Below, one piece after another: positions 35,091-46,171 of a stretch of 64,000 bases of DNA. Numbering within the stretch: the stretch's first letter is position 1; each line of letters begins with the position of its first letter. Origin of the DNA: Acanthococcus lagerstroemiae (lineage: Eukaryota > Arthropoda > Insecta > Hemiptera > Eriococcidae); contig CM063108.1 in the NCBI GenBank assembly GCA_031841125.1, positions 24,665,399 through 24,729,398 of the forward strand, read 5' to 3'. Under the pieces are notes generated by a model. That model did no database searches. It was given only the letters and a program-made list of their open reading frames with translations, and was not told the origin of the DNA. A program made the translations under genes and the position numbers.

Positions 35091-35660
35091 CCGCCCGCCT
35101 TTTCGGCAACACACCCAAGACGGGAGGGTCGCTCCAAGTAGAGGGGGCTGCCTTCATGGTCAGCCGGTTACCACAAGACTTCAGCTTCAAGTTCTCTGTC
35201 GCTTCCTCAAAGTGGGTCGAGCAGATGAGTCGAGTATCAGGTTCCAGGGTCTCCTACTAGTGACGAGCCTCGAGACGGGAGGGGACCCTCACAGATGCCG
35301 AGGTGTCACTGGCTTTTCCTTTCTCCATCAACCTTTCTCACCCGCTTCGGTCATTGTCTCTTCTGCTGCTGTGTCAGCTTCGATGGAGTGCCGCTTATCG
35401 ATGTTCGTTAACGATGGGCTCGTCCTCTTCCGGGCTCTTCATCAGTCTGGGGCCGCCCTCTTCCAGGCTCTTCGACTGGCGGCTACGGATTCTCCCTGAT
35501 TCCGGCGAGTCAACATTGGTGTGCTGCCGACAGCGGCACCGGGTACGGGTCCGCCCTGATTCCCGGTGCTGTGGAGCCTGAGACGGCTTCTGAACAGCGG
35601 GTACGGGTCCACCCTGATTCCTGCTGTCCGTCGGTTGGTGCTGGAGGTGAATAGGTTTTG
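35091..35660. repeat. G+C-rich patch with internal repeated words, function unknown
   Basis: GG(G/C)TACGG(G/A)T(C/T)C(G/A/T)CCCTGATTCC occurs three times (about 35,480, 35,540 and 35,600). Upstream, CCTCTTCC(G/A)GGCTCTTC occurs twice (35,430 and 35,459), and ACGGGAGGG twice (35,119 and 35,275). Overlapping open frames of 77-95 codons (35,027-35,581) are unrecognised. This could be a decayed retroelement leader or a local repeat expansion. Confidence 0.45.
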
Positions 35661-36925
35661 TACCTAGGGAAACCCCACGTTCGTCCCTTCAATTTTCCAA
35701 GATAGGCAATGTATCCTTCCTCCCCCATACTTCGCAACGTATTCATTGTTACAATAATATAAGTCTGAAGCACTGATGATTGTGAAATACATCTACTGTT
35801 AACTGAAAAAAAGAGTAGGTACTTTTATTACGAAGTTATATTATTTCACTTACACCTCAACAAACTGTAGATTGTGTCACCTTTTCTGTTACCTTTAACA
35901 AACGGTCGCTAATTCTAATCTTGGTTTTCATTTCTCTGATATTTTTGTATAATAACAGACTTGTGAAAGTGCTATGTAGCGAACTATAAAAACACGCATT
36001 TCTGTATTTTTGGGCTGCAAAGACGACACGCAATAATTGGGATAAGAATGATTGGCCACATCCGGAGTCACCGGAAAAAATAGAAGACGAATTCGTAGAT
36101 GAGTTTTTTTCTCTTTTTCAAATTAGTTGCCCGCACACATGCTCTCTTTCTCTCTCTCTGTGCTTACGCCGGAACGCATCAACGCCATTAGTCTGCGTCA
36201 CTTATTCGGTGACGTGGCGACAGAGATTTTCAAAGCGACAAAGAACGAAATCGTAATTATTTTTACCAGAAGGAGGTCCTCGTCTTACCGAAGAGTAATT
36301 AGGATCGTACTGGATGGTAAAACGATATATAAGATTTTTAAAAGGCACCGACACAACACAAGGAGAAGAACTATGAATTTAAAAAAAAAGACGAACGTAT
36401 TTACAAGGGCGATGATGGGAAGTTGTTTTCGAGTGTGTTGTAATTGGAGTAGTTTTTAGTGGATTGTTTTTTATAAGTTACTTTTTTTATATATGTTGTT
36501 TTAATATGGGAATTTTAAACTTTTTGGTGATACAGAAGTCCCTGGATGGTTCGGATACGTGCGGTTACAACAGATTTCGTTTCCTTTCAGATGCGACTCC
36601 GTTTTTGAATTACCGTACGATGTTCTCGTGATTGGAGGGCGATTTACATTTTTGTGTGTAGTCGAAGGGTGGCGCGATTTAAATAAAACTCACATAAAAA
36701 TAGATTTTATCTGTTGGATAACGACGTTTATTTCGAAATTAGAGCTATTAAAATACGAACTAACCTGTCACCGGATACACTTCAAACTTCAGCCACGGTG
36801 TTAGAACTCCTTGAGACCCTCTGATATATTCAGTTGAAGTACTAAACTTGAGAAACAGTATACGGAAAGATGGTTTTCAGCCTTTGATCTAAGAGATTTT
36901 GGCCTTATGAACGACTTTATTTTAC
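35661..36925. other. No recognised gene
   Basis: A short LINE-like phrase (IGHIRSHRK) can be read near 36,050-36,080 but is too short to call. An open frame at 36,127-36,459 (110 codons, Arg-rich) has no known domain. Confidence 0.4.
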
Positions 36926-36930
36926 GCGAA

Positions 36931-37335
36931 AGAACATCTTTGTTGACTTACAACTCCTGATGTTGAAGTAATTTTTGTTGTGCATGTATTTCCAGAGTTA
37001 GGTTTGTCAAATCTGAATCCCTGCCGTTCTGAAGTAGAGGACAAAGCAAGTTTAGGATCTTTGTTTGGAAAATTATGTGCCTCTCTTATTATATTTTTAA
37101 ATTATCCTCTCTTCAGGCTATGGAGCCCAATAACAGCAGAGAACATCTTTGTTGACTTACAACTCCCGATGTTGAAGTACTTTTGTTGTCTTTCCAGTTT
37201 GTCAAATCTGAACCCTTGCCGTTTTGAAGTAGCGGGCAAAGCAAGTTTAGGATCTTCGTTTGGAAAATTATGTACCTCTCCTATTATATTTTAAAATTAT
37301 CCTCTCTTCAGGCTATGGAGCCCAATAACAGCGGG
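36931..37335. repeat. Tandem duplication, 209-bp unit, two copies
   Basis: AGAACATCTTTGTTGACTTA starts at 36,931 and 37,140. Both copies run through TTTGTCAAATCTGAA, GCAAGTTTAGGATCTT and GGCTATGGAGCCCAATAACA. They differ by small indels and scattered substitutions. Each holds a similar short open frame, which I read as a consequence of the duplication. Confidence 0.92.
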
Positions 37336-38915
37336 GGGAGGATACAAAAGTAAAAATTAAAATTGAAGACAATAACTTGAAAAAAATATAATAAAAAAAC
37401 TAACATTAATTTGAAAAAGATTGTTCCCTTTGATGTCCACAAGATGGTAACTGAGCAAGTCAGTGATCTAGAAATGCGTGGAATTTTGAACGATTTGTAC
37501 TGCTGACTTAGAGACGTTCAAAATGAAAATAACTTGCGAAATAGTCTTTTGAACTCACTTCTCATTTCCAACTCTTTAAGCCCTTCACACGTGTTCCGTG
37601 ATACTTTCAGATTTATCGGCTTATTTAATACTTTCAAAACTCTTCTACATCTACTTCCGAAAAATTCAGCAAAACCTTCCGAGATTTTTGCTGCCTTGTT
37701 TCAGACTACGAAAGACATCTCCACTGTTCCACTATATTTGAAGCAGTGTCAATTTGAATTTTTCTGTCCAGAAGGGCAATAGCCCCATCAATGGGCCAGT
37801 TTTCTAATCTAATTTTGAGTGCACTGATTCATAGTTACGGCCAGCGGAGGATGTTGAAAAGTATACTTCCAAAAATTGAAAAAAATAGGGATAAAAGTAA
37901 ATAAAGATAAAAATAATAATAAATAAAAATACCTACAGAACTGTGGTGGGAAGGGCGTGGGAGACCCCAGGGTGGGTGGGTAACCGGTCGATGATGGGCA
38001 GGGCAGCCGGCACAGGGAACATAGGACGAAAACACCAAGCTGGACACGAAGGGCCAGGCAATGGACATGGACAGCATTTCTCTACGGCCCCCGAGACCCT
38101 ATTCGTGAATTCTGATCTTAACGTTGTGAAAAATGTCAACTACCGGATGCTGAGTAACCCTTTATTGACTCGCATAGCCTTATTGGATACCCTGTTACAG
38201 AAAACATAGGTGCGTGCAGTATAGGGGATGAAGGTCCGTTTCAACCACGTGCGGGATTCTGGAACGTGAAACTGAACGTTCTCAAAAACTGATTCGCTGC
38301 TCATTCGGCCGTATTCCACATCAAACAGGAACCCCAGGACAGTGACCTCCCTTTGGTTTTGGATACTATTTAGTTCATATCCAGTCTAAAACTCGTAGTA
38401 AGTCATTTCTTGTGGATAGGAAGTAAAGTCGTTATGAAAAAGGTACTTCTTCTTCTTCTTGTGCTGTGCACTACGTGCGCTTAGCAGCCTGTTTCTCAAC
38501 TTATGATCCCCGATATCGTCGGGTCCTCTGCCGCTCTGATCAGGGCTTCTATGGTTCCAAGTCCGGTCCATTTTCAGATGCTCCTCAGCCAGGACAACGG
38601 CTTGTTTCCGTAAAGTACTTTTTTGGACTTATTCGGTCATATTATGTGTAATTTCGTTGTGCGATGCAAAATCAGAGTTTCAAATTCTAAATGCAATCTG
38701 ACCACAGAGCAATACAGGATTTTTATAGTATCCGGGTTTTAAAAAGAATTGTGTGTTTTAAATTATAAAACCAAATAATCTTACTGCTTTTTTGATGTGG
38801 CACTCATAACATGATTGGTGTAGGAGTTTAGCATCCAATATTGCTCCCAAATCCGGAATTTGGTCGATTTCCGGCAAATGAACGCTATTCATCTATTCAT
38901 TTTTTTCTGTCCTGG
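37336..38915. other. No recognised gene
   Basis: A G+C-rich patch at about 37,940-38,090 (GGRGRPQGGWV can be read) may be a LINE 3' scrap but is too short to support. The remainder shows no family signature. Confidence 0.4.
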
Positions 38916-38920
38916 TAAAT

Positions 38921-39160
38921 GTAATTGAAGGTTCATTTGAAAACCAACCGTAGTCAGTTTTGAAATTCCAGCTTTGCCGACAGATAGCGTTATAAGTTCT
39001 CATCAGATGAACGGTCAGCGTGAGTTTGCCGACAGATGTTGCCTTATTCAAATGCACTATTATGTTGGAGCATACTGACTGTGGATACACCACTATCTGT
39101 CTACAAAGTCGGAATTTCAAAACTGACTACGGTTGTTTTTTCAATGAACCCTTCAATTGC
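38921..39160. mobile_element. Palindromic foldback element, about 240 bp
   Basis: The left arm from 38,921 (AATTGAAGGTTCATT, ACCGTAGTCAGTTTTGAAAT, TTTGCCGACAGATAG) is matched by its reverse complement from about 39,085 to 39,160 (CTATCTGTC, AATTTCAAAACTGACTACGG, TTCAATGAACCCTTCAATT). The arms are about 65 bp. A second TTTGCCGACAGAT copy sits in the loop at about 39,027. Non-coding. Confidence 0.85.
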
Positions 39161-39219
39161 AGTACATTTCGTTGCATTAAAGGCCGACTCGTTTTCTTGG
39201 CCCCATTATATTGTTGAAT

Positions 39220-40905
39220 CAGGCGCGGCGCTATAGTGAATATTGATGTGGGGCAGCTATCGGCAAATTATTTTGAGGTTGGGGCGGAGAAACAGAGCGC
39301 AAAATAGAAAACTTTTTGTCCCCCCGCCTGCTTTTAAAAAAACTGATTTTTTTCACAGATTTTGTACAGGCCAATCCAGTCACACAAATTGCAAAGTAAC
39401 AATAAACTTTATTTTCTCATTTTAAAAGTACAGATATTCATAGACAGACTGAAATAATAGATAATAATGTTTCGAAAGTATTAAAAAAAAAGTTGAATAC
39501 CAGATCAAAAGTTTGAAGAAATCTGATCTAAAAATCTAATAATAAACAGGAAACGTCTAGTCTAAACTAATAATATTCGTTTATTCTTATGCCTAGCGGC
39601 AAAGATATCCACCACTTCGTGTATATATTCAGAGATTTAGATAATTCTTTCTCAATTGATAATATTGCTATGGATGAGAGTCTCTCATCTAGCATAGAAC
39701 TTCTCAAATACGTCTTGATTAGTCGCAAACAAGAGAAAGTCCGCTCGACCCCAGCAGTAGAGGGTGGGATTGTGAGGAAAATTGAAGAAAGTTTTCCTAA
39801 AGTTGCAAACGCAAGTTTGTATTTGGTCATAAATTTACGAAATTTTATAGCTGAAACTATCAAGCAATTTCTTTTTCCGATTCATTACTGCGTACAGTTC
39901 TTTTTACGAGTTTCACCTCCATTTCCAGGAGCTCTATATCTACATTGTAGTGCTCACCAATTTTCTTCAGTTTTCCAAGATCTAGGAAAGTGTCGCTTTT
40001 TGGATTCAGGCAGTGTCACTATTATTACTGAATCTACTTTTTAGTTCACATATCATGTTATCAATACAGGGATTAAAGAATTTTTGCGTAGATCATCTTT
40101 GGACGTTATTCTGGTTCTCTCCTCTTCTGCCGATCCAACTTCAGTGATATAATCAGCAAATTTCTTTGGTAATTTCTTTGGTCGTTTTTCATATTTTTTC
40201 ATCATATGAATGTTACATTCGTCAGCAGCAGTTTTCAATTTTCAAAAAGTGTCACGAATTTGGTCTCATCATTTCTATATTCTCACAGGCTATCTACGAG
40301 ATTACTAATCAACATACAGGCATGACCTTAATCAGCATCTGGGTTTAGCAAATAATCAGAGACCATCTTCACTCGTGTAAGAGCTTCACACAGAAAATAT
40401 AGGCAAAATAAGAATTCAAAATTGATGGCTTTCAAAATTGACTGCGCTTTCATTTGTTTTTTCGCATTTGATCGTGAAATACCTTTTTTCTTTACTTTTT
40501 CCGACCATTTTGCTTGTTTTTTCGCATTTGATTCTATAGTTGTTTCTTTCTCTTCTTCATTTTCATGACAAATTTTATTCAGTAGAAGTAATACATATAA
40601 TGGGAAGCGTATCACGCACAGCACGACAAGCTGCTAGCTGAGGAATCCACCGAGTTTGACAGAGGTTTTTAAGTTCAATTGTTTTAGACGTCTTCAATAC
40701 ATCCTTTTGTAAATTAATAAGATCTGGATGTACGCTCGATCAGCGTATAAACTTACATAGCATTTGTAATACGCATAAAAAGTTTTCTACTTCTGGGACA
40801 ATTACACCCTTTACCTTTCGAATTTTTGGTGGGGCGGGCACTGGGGCAAATAGAAATTTTGGTGGGCTACTGCTCCACCTCGCCCCCCCCGTAGCGCCGC
40901 GCCTG
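39220..40905 (-). mobile_element. hAT transposon, internally deleted, with TIRs and 8-bp TSD
   Basis: TIRs CAGGCGCGGCGCTATAG (39,220) and CGTAGCGCCGCGCCTG (ending 40,905) are inverted copies. Flanking 8-mers TGTTGAAT (39,212-39,219) and TGTCGAAT (40,906-40,913) match at 7 of 8. The interior carries about half of a hAT transposase on the minus strand. With 1,686 bp it is shorter than an autonomous hAT, and the N-terminal zinc finger and first catalytic region appear to be missing. Confidence 0.93.
39567..40800 (-). pseudogene. hAT transposase, C-terminal half (ZMYM1-like type), broken
   Basis: Inside the hAT element, reading right to left. At 40,800-40,620 one frame reads VPEVENFLCVLQ, an in-frame stop near 40,740, then SSVHPDLINLQKDVL and ELKNLCQTRWIPQLAACRA, the conserved 'L...C.TRW..R..A' block. 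At 40,480-40,330 follows the FEFLFCLYFLCEAL and VSDYLLNPDAD helical region, with a Lys-rich insertion before it. At 40,238-40,053 EKRPKKLPKKFADYI gives the usual 'KR..K.P..F' linker. At 39,863-39,567 comes the dimerisation domain: PPSTAGVERTFSCLRLIKTY, RSSMLDERLSSIAILSIEKE. The domain order is right for hAT, but stops, frameshifts and the missing N-terminal half make it non-functional. Confidence 0.9.
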
Positions 40906-40913
40906 TGTCGAAT

Positions 40914-41700
40914 CAAAGTCCTGCTGAAGGAGGTTACTGACTCCCGGTTCGCTAATCCTGAAAAAGATTTTTATATCATTCGCAATAAATAGTGAGACCT
41001 TGTTGTGCTTCATTTTTGTTGTAACTACAAAATGGGAAGAGTAGGAGTGCTCCCTGGGGCGCATCTGATATGGATACAAAGTACCTAATGCGATTATATT
41101 TGTATGTTATTGACGAGAAATTCTATAAAAAGAGAACCAGATAGGGGACGCAACCATCAAATTCTGAAAAAGTTTAAGAAACCACCAACGTCCCGATACA
41201 TGCAAACCGTCATCGAAGTACGGATGGGCAGAATTAAGAAGCATAATTTTAAAATCATTCTAAAATTTTTCATAATCAGAAAAAATCATTTTTCAAAACG
41301 AAAAACTCCTAAAAATTTTAGAAAAAAATAAAGTAAATTACGAAATGAAAATCAATAAATTCAAAAATCGATTGATTTTAATAACTTTTTCACCTTCTGA
41401 TTTTTGATTTTGCCCGTCTCTGCATTGTAGTGATATGATGCAATAGAAATTTATCAGCTGAGCCTTTTTCTACTTCCTTGACTTCTTTCACTTAAGAGAA
41501 GAGCTTTTCAATCAGACTTGCCTCAATATTCACGATTCGTTGAGAAAAGCATGGTTGATGATAAGTTCATATAACCTTTCAGTGAATGAAACAAAATTTT
41601 TCTGAGAGCAGATCGGAACATATTTTAGAGCTGTGATCAGGGCTTAAGAATTGTGAATCTTGAAGAATGCGTTCCAGAACCAGTTTGAATTGGAATACGT
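40914..41700. other. No recognised gene
   Basis: A+T-rich flank of the hAT insertion. Nothing recognised. Confidence 0.45.
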
Positions 41701-41705
41701 GCCAG

Positions 41706-42013
41706 CAGGGCCGCACTTAGCTTTTTTTTCTCCTTTGGGCTATGAAATTCTGTGCGCCTTTTCTCCGTGAATTGTTCTCTTTTTTTCAAGCGGGTAGGGC
41801 TTGGGAGGTATTTTACTACTCGGATTCGTCCATTTTTGAGGGTTTTTTTCAGTCGAATGTAAAACTACAAAGTCTGCTTCATTTATCGTTATACTATTTT
41901 CGAGTGAACTATACGCTTTAAAAAAGTCGTCTTCGGTTGCCGCCCCGGGCAGCCTCTAAAAATCTGCCGCCTTGGGCTGAAGCCCCTTCAGCCCATGCCT
42001 AAATACGGGCCTG
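41706..42013. mobile_element. Probable hAT-like MITE, about 308 bp
   Basis: It starts CAGGGCCGCACTTAGC and ends GCCTAAATACGGGCCTG, an imperfect inverted pair of the CAGG(G/C)CCG(T/C)A(T/C)TTAG type. An inner palindrome GGGCTGAAG..CTTCAGCCC lies near the right end. The flanking 8-mers do not match well, so the TSD is unproven. Non-coding. Confidence 0.65.
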
Positions 42014-42185
42014 CGCACGATATACTTACAATTGTGATTTTTCTCCATTCTTAATTTACCCTGTTTCTGTTTCTTTCATTAAAATAAACTTATTATATAC
42101 GGTAGTCCTCATTTGTCAATTTACTGTTTGTTCCATTGATTTTCAGGGGAAAAGATTAAACGATAGAAAAATTTAACTGAGTACC

Positions 42186-42195
42186 CCATTAAAAT
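42186..42195. repeat. MULE left target-site duplication
   Basis: CCATTAAAAT, 10 bp. Its partner CCATTAGAAT is at 44,118-44,127 (9 of 10 identical). Confidence 0.85.
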
Positions 42196-44117
42196 GGAAG
42201 CCGACCATTTCACCGACTGATTTTTCACCGGCGGACGTTTCACCGAAAAATTTAACCGTCCGTGCATTTCACCGACGGTACCGTTCACCGAGTGGTCTTT
42301 TCACCGAAGTACCCAAAAACCTTCCATTTTACTCATTCATTTATTTATGTACAAGATATCACATTATTGGGGCCACATAACATCTGGCAGTCAAAGTACT
42401 TAAAAATATGGGGAATTGAAAAAAATTTTTAGAAAGTCAAATTGTGCGCAATGGTGGTTAAATAGTCAATTAGGGAAGAGGAAGCATAATTTGATACAGC
42501 GCGTTTCAGCCTACTATCTAATTGGGAATTTTTTTTTTTTTGGCTGGTGGTGGCTGGCCAGCGAGACTTTGTTCGACTGTCACTTCTGTTACGGCTTGCG
42601 ATCTTCTTAAATTATTTATGGTGCGCCAAATATTCTCGTGGTGGCCAGATGTTAAAGACTCGAAGCCACGGTGCCAGGCCTCTACGTTGTTATTGGTTCT
42701 GGGTAGATCTTCTAGCACACTATCGTGGCAGTTCCACATGTCAAGTGGAAATAAAGAGTTTCGGCGTCGTCCATGCCGAGTAGGCCTCCCAATCCAAGTA
42801 TCTTCAAAATAAGTAGTTATGTCATTCACTTCCTCTGGAAAAATTTCGTCATCGACTAGTGCATCAAAGGTTTGGATAACTTCGTCTTGAGGGACAAACG
42901 CCAGGGCTGGTAGGAAACGCATTTTCAAAGTAAAGTCACAATCTGACTCATATCTTCTTTGAAAACCATGGGACTGAACGTGACGGAATATAGCTTAACT
43001 GAAATGGAAGAAACAGCCATGCAGATTTGCCGTTGGGAATGAGGAAGCAAACGCATTCATGGCAGCCTTTTCAAAATCGGTTATTATTGTCGAAGGGTTG
43101 AGGCGCGGTTCTTTTCCCCGCAGTGCTTCCAATAGCCCCTTGTAAACATCCTCACTTTTCTCTGGCAGTAAAGCATAGATGAGTGGTACTGTACAACCCC
43201 TCACAAGTGCATGAAGTGTATATAGCTGATAAAATAATAAAGGAACATGTTTGAACGTTCCGTCTGCAAACCACACATCACTCGCAGCAAGTGATTCTAA
43301 ATTTTTTGTGGTACCAAATACTAAAGTTCTGTTGTCTGTAGGCCCAGAATCGAATATAAGAAAGTTGTCACCAGCATTACTATGATTGTGAAATCGCGCG
43401 GAATTTGTATATCTCGTCGATGCATAGGTAAATCAGGCTCCCTGTTTGCTATTTTCCGACGACGTCTAATACTTCTAGAAATTGAAGAGAGTTTTGGCAA
43501 TCTGACCTTCGCACTCTGACTGCAGTTACCAACGTTACTTCCAATGACAAATCTGTCATAAAGAAAAAGAAAATCCGTTTTTAAAAACCTAACCTATACA
43601 TCGTCACTTGTTTTCCTTTCACAAAATTAAAGGCATTTGAATTTTATTTACCTTGGAGCATCATGACTTGTCTGGGCTTCCTCTTTTATATTCTGCAATA
43701 CTTCCTTTGCTTCAACAGCAGCTACATCAATGACGTGGTTGTGTGTACCACTCATTATTGTAATTTTTTGATGAACAGTGACACACCGAGCTTTACATTT
43801 GAACTTTTGGTATTCTGAACACTTCCACCTAATTAAATTCTTTTCTTTCTCTTCACGTTCAATGTAATAAGAAAAATTTTCAACAACAAGTTGGCGATTT
43901 CCTCTTTTTGTTGTATTATACTTCAACATTTTTGCCAAGAATAAAATAAACACACGTTCACGATCACTAAGTTGCCTTTCATACACCAGGCAATCGATAA
44001 CTGATGTGAGATAAAAACAGATGCGATGAAAAAACCTGTCGGTGAAATAATCTCCGGTGAAATGTCTGCGGTGGAGTGTCCGTCGATGAAAAGACAGTCG
44101 ACGAAACGTCCTGGACC
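42196..44117 (-). mobile_element. MULE transposon, 1,922 bp, with TIRs and 10-bp TSD
   Basis: Both ends are built of repeated TTTCACCG-type words: left CCATTTCACCGACTG, TTTTTCACCGGCGGACG, TTTCACCG; right, in complement, GTTTCGTCGACTG, TTTTCATCGACGGACA, CTCCACCG, TTTCACCG. Aligned from GG at each end they pair over about 100 bp. CCATTAAAAT and CCATTAGAAT flank the element, a duplication length normal for Mutator-like elements (9-11 bp). The single internal gene is on the minus strand and nearly intact. Confidence 0.93.
42518..43929 (-). pseudogene. MULE transposase gene: FLYWCH finger plus DDE transposase, two exons
   Basis: It cuts and joins DNA of its own element. Exon 1 (43,929-43,652) starts with ATG and encodes a FLYWCH zinc finger: TTKRGNRQLVVENFSYYI, then WKCSEYQKFKCKARC and GTHNH, with the expected C-C-H-H ligands. 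AAG/GTAAAT and TTTATGACAG/ bound a 99-nt intron (43,651-43,553), and splicing keeps the frame. Exon 2 reads RLPKLSSISRSIRRRRK, then after a frameshift near 43,395 DNFLIFDSGP, DVWFADGTF (first catalytic Asp), YALLPEKSEDVYKGL, IITDFEKAAMNAF (second Asp), the CFFH motif, an in-frame TAA at 42,997-42,995, IFRHVQ, and the C-terminal LPRTNNNVEAWHRGF, ending PPPAKKKKIPN. Two lesions only, so inactivation looks recent. The upstream frame begins inside the TIR; I chose the ATG just before the FLYWCH domain. Confidence 0.9.
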
Positions 44118-44127
44118 CCATTAGAAT
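44118..44127. repeat. MULE right target-site duplication
   Basis: CCATTAGAAT; partner of 42,186-42,195. Confidence 0.85.
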
Positions 44128-45515
44128 GACATACCACACGTAAATTTTGGTCACTTTTCTGGTAACTTTTGATCAGTGTTCAACTTTTTTCAAACATGAA
44201 GCTTAGTGGCACCCCTGGGTAATCATAATACCATTATTTGGATGGAATTTTGACCAGATTTTTTCGAGCTAGTATGAACGTTGAATGTTGATGTTCGCCG
44301 TGTAGAGTGGTTTGGCATTTTTCATATAGTTTCCTCACTCGCAGACCTCACATCTCCAGTGACCGCGCCCCCCTATGTTTACTCTGCAGGTTCACCGAGC
44401 GTCTAATGTCATTAGCAAAACTACAGCATCGACCTTTCGCCGGGGAAAGAGACGCCGCGCCGGCTTCTTAACTTCATCATAGCGCTTTTAACCCGCGAAA
44501 TCTGAAATTGTTACTGTCAAACGCATTGGTAACTTAAACTTGGGTAACTCCTTGCTCTACATAAACTTTCTCGTTAAACTACTCACTCAGAATAATAATA
44601 CAACTTTAAATTAGCTTAACAAAATTTACTCGACTCGCGCTTGTCTTTAGATTAATATGCTCGTTAAGTTATAGGTGCACGTCGGTATTTTATAATACTT
44701 GAACCGCCTCGACTAGCTCTTCTCTTGAAATTTTACACATTTGCAAATTCAGCGCCGCCGCCGGCATCGGCATTGTGTACTCGATTGCAGCAGCTTTTTG
44801 TAGGCTCACATATTGCGCTCATGTGAACTGTCGCCATCGCACCTCCTGGTAGCGATTAATCTGCGGTCCGAAATGTTCCGCGTTTCTCAGTTTCCATTCA
44901 GCTCACGATTTAAGCTACATTTCAGTCGGAATATTTTCTATTTCGCTCCAAAACCAAAATACGGATCACGAGCGAATAAAAATGCCGGAAACACAGTTCG
45001 AACATTATCTTCCTGCGGCGTTTAGCTCCGGAATTGGAGCAAATTTTCGAGCGCTTTTTTTTTCGTTCATTTTCTTTTTCCCTACAGCCGCTTCATTTCC
45101 TGTTTATCGGCACCTGATCGTTAGAACGACTGCTCGATTTGGCGCGCGAATCACGAGCTCTCTGTGGATTGCGTCGCCGATATCGATGGCGTGTTTGGTG
45201 TGTTTGGTTTTCATGTCACGTCGCACATTTTAATAAAATAATATAGAAATCGAGCGGCCTGCGACAGCGACCACCGTGGATGTGCCGCCAGCAGGCACTC
45301 TCGAGTTCCGACACCAAAAAAATTCAGTCGGTTCGCGGCACTGTTGAGAGCAGCGTTACAGAAAGCAGTTTCGTGGGTAAATTAAGCATTGTAGAGGTTA
45401 CAATTCGCCGCTTAAAAGCATTTCGTGATCATTTACGATTGGGCTGCGTAGAATAGCTCGAGTCAGTTTTCTTTTTTTTTTTTTTTTTTTTTTTTGAGCC
45501 CTGACAACTTTTAGT
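44128..45515. other. No recognised gene
   Basis: The G+C content rises in places (44,390-44,470 and 44,750-45,190), but the open frames at 44,813-45,233 match nothing I know. A T-run of about 26 nt lies at 45,470-45,495. Confidence 0.45.
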
Positions 45516-45518
45516 CGC

Positions 45519-45700
45519 TCATAATCCCCAGTTGCGGCTCACTTGAGCAAAAACTTGTAACTAGAGACAAGAAAAACTCAAACCTAAATTTAAGCAAAGA
45601 GTATCCAGAACGTCTAGTCAGCAAGGACACGGACGACTGTAACTCCCAATCTACTTAACTTCCAAAAAATAACAATAACAAGAGAAAGAACAAGAAACAG
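45519..45700. repeat. Direct repeat flanking the RTE LINE, left copy
   Basis: About 180 bp from CCCAGTTGCGGCTCACTTGA-like sequence through GCAAAAACTTGTAACTAGAG, GTCAGCAAGGACACGG and ACTTCCAAAAAATAACAATA, to AAGAACAAGAAACAG. It is roughly 88% identical by eye to 49,741-49,920. It probably marks the 5' leader of the RTE family. Confidence 0.85.
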
Positions 45701-46171
45701 AAAGAGTCGATGGAGCCAATCCAATACATGTACACGACAGGGATGACGTGGACTTTGTAGAAGAGACGCAAGAGGCCAATATTGGTGGATCCTTCTACAG
45801 GAAACAAACCTAGAAAAGGGGACGAGATGGAAGCTCCAGCAACGAGGGTAGCCCAGTAAACGACAGCAAATACCAGGTAAAAAAGGCGCCGAAGGATCGT
45901 GTACAGGTCAGCGGCGGCGGACGGGTATCACCGGTAAACTGAGGGCGGAACTCTTCTACTCGTCAGTGGAACTCATTAGGTAAAAAACTCAATACCCCAG
46001 AACGGGCTGCAGCACCCGCGGGGCTTGATGGCTACATAATTTCCTATACCCGTTTCAGACCACGGGGCAAAATTAAAAAATTCTAGATCAGGGGAAAACG
46101 AAAAGAAGGGATACGGGGCTAAATTTAAATGTATTTACTTTTAACTGTCAAGCTCCCCTCGGTACTGATGC
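45701..46171. other. No recognised gene; possible LINE leader
   Basis: Purine-rich sequence between the direct repeat and the R1-like 3' scrap. No coding motif is readable; it could be RTE 5' leader. Confidence 0.35.

Noticed and set aside
36127..36459. 110-codon Arg-rich frame as a gene
   Set aside because: No recognisable domain, no splice context, A+T-rich surroundings.
37835..38209. G+C-rich frames with GRGRPQGGWV as a LINE C-terminus
   Set aside because: Only one short motif-like phrase; not enough to assign.
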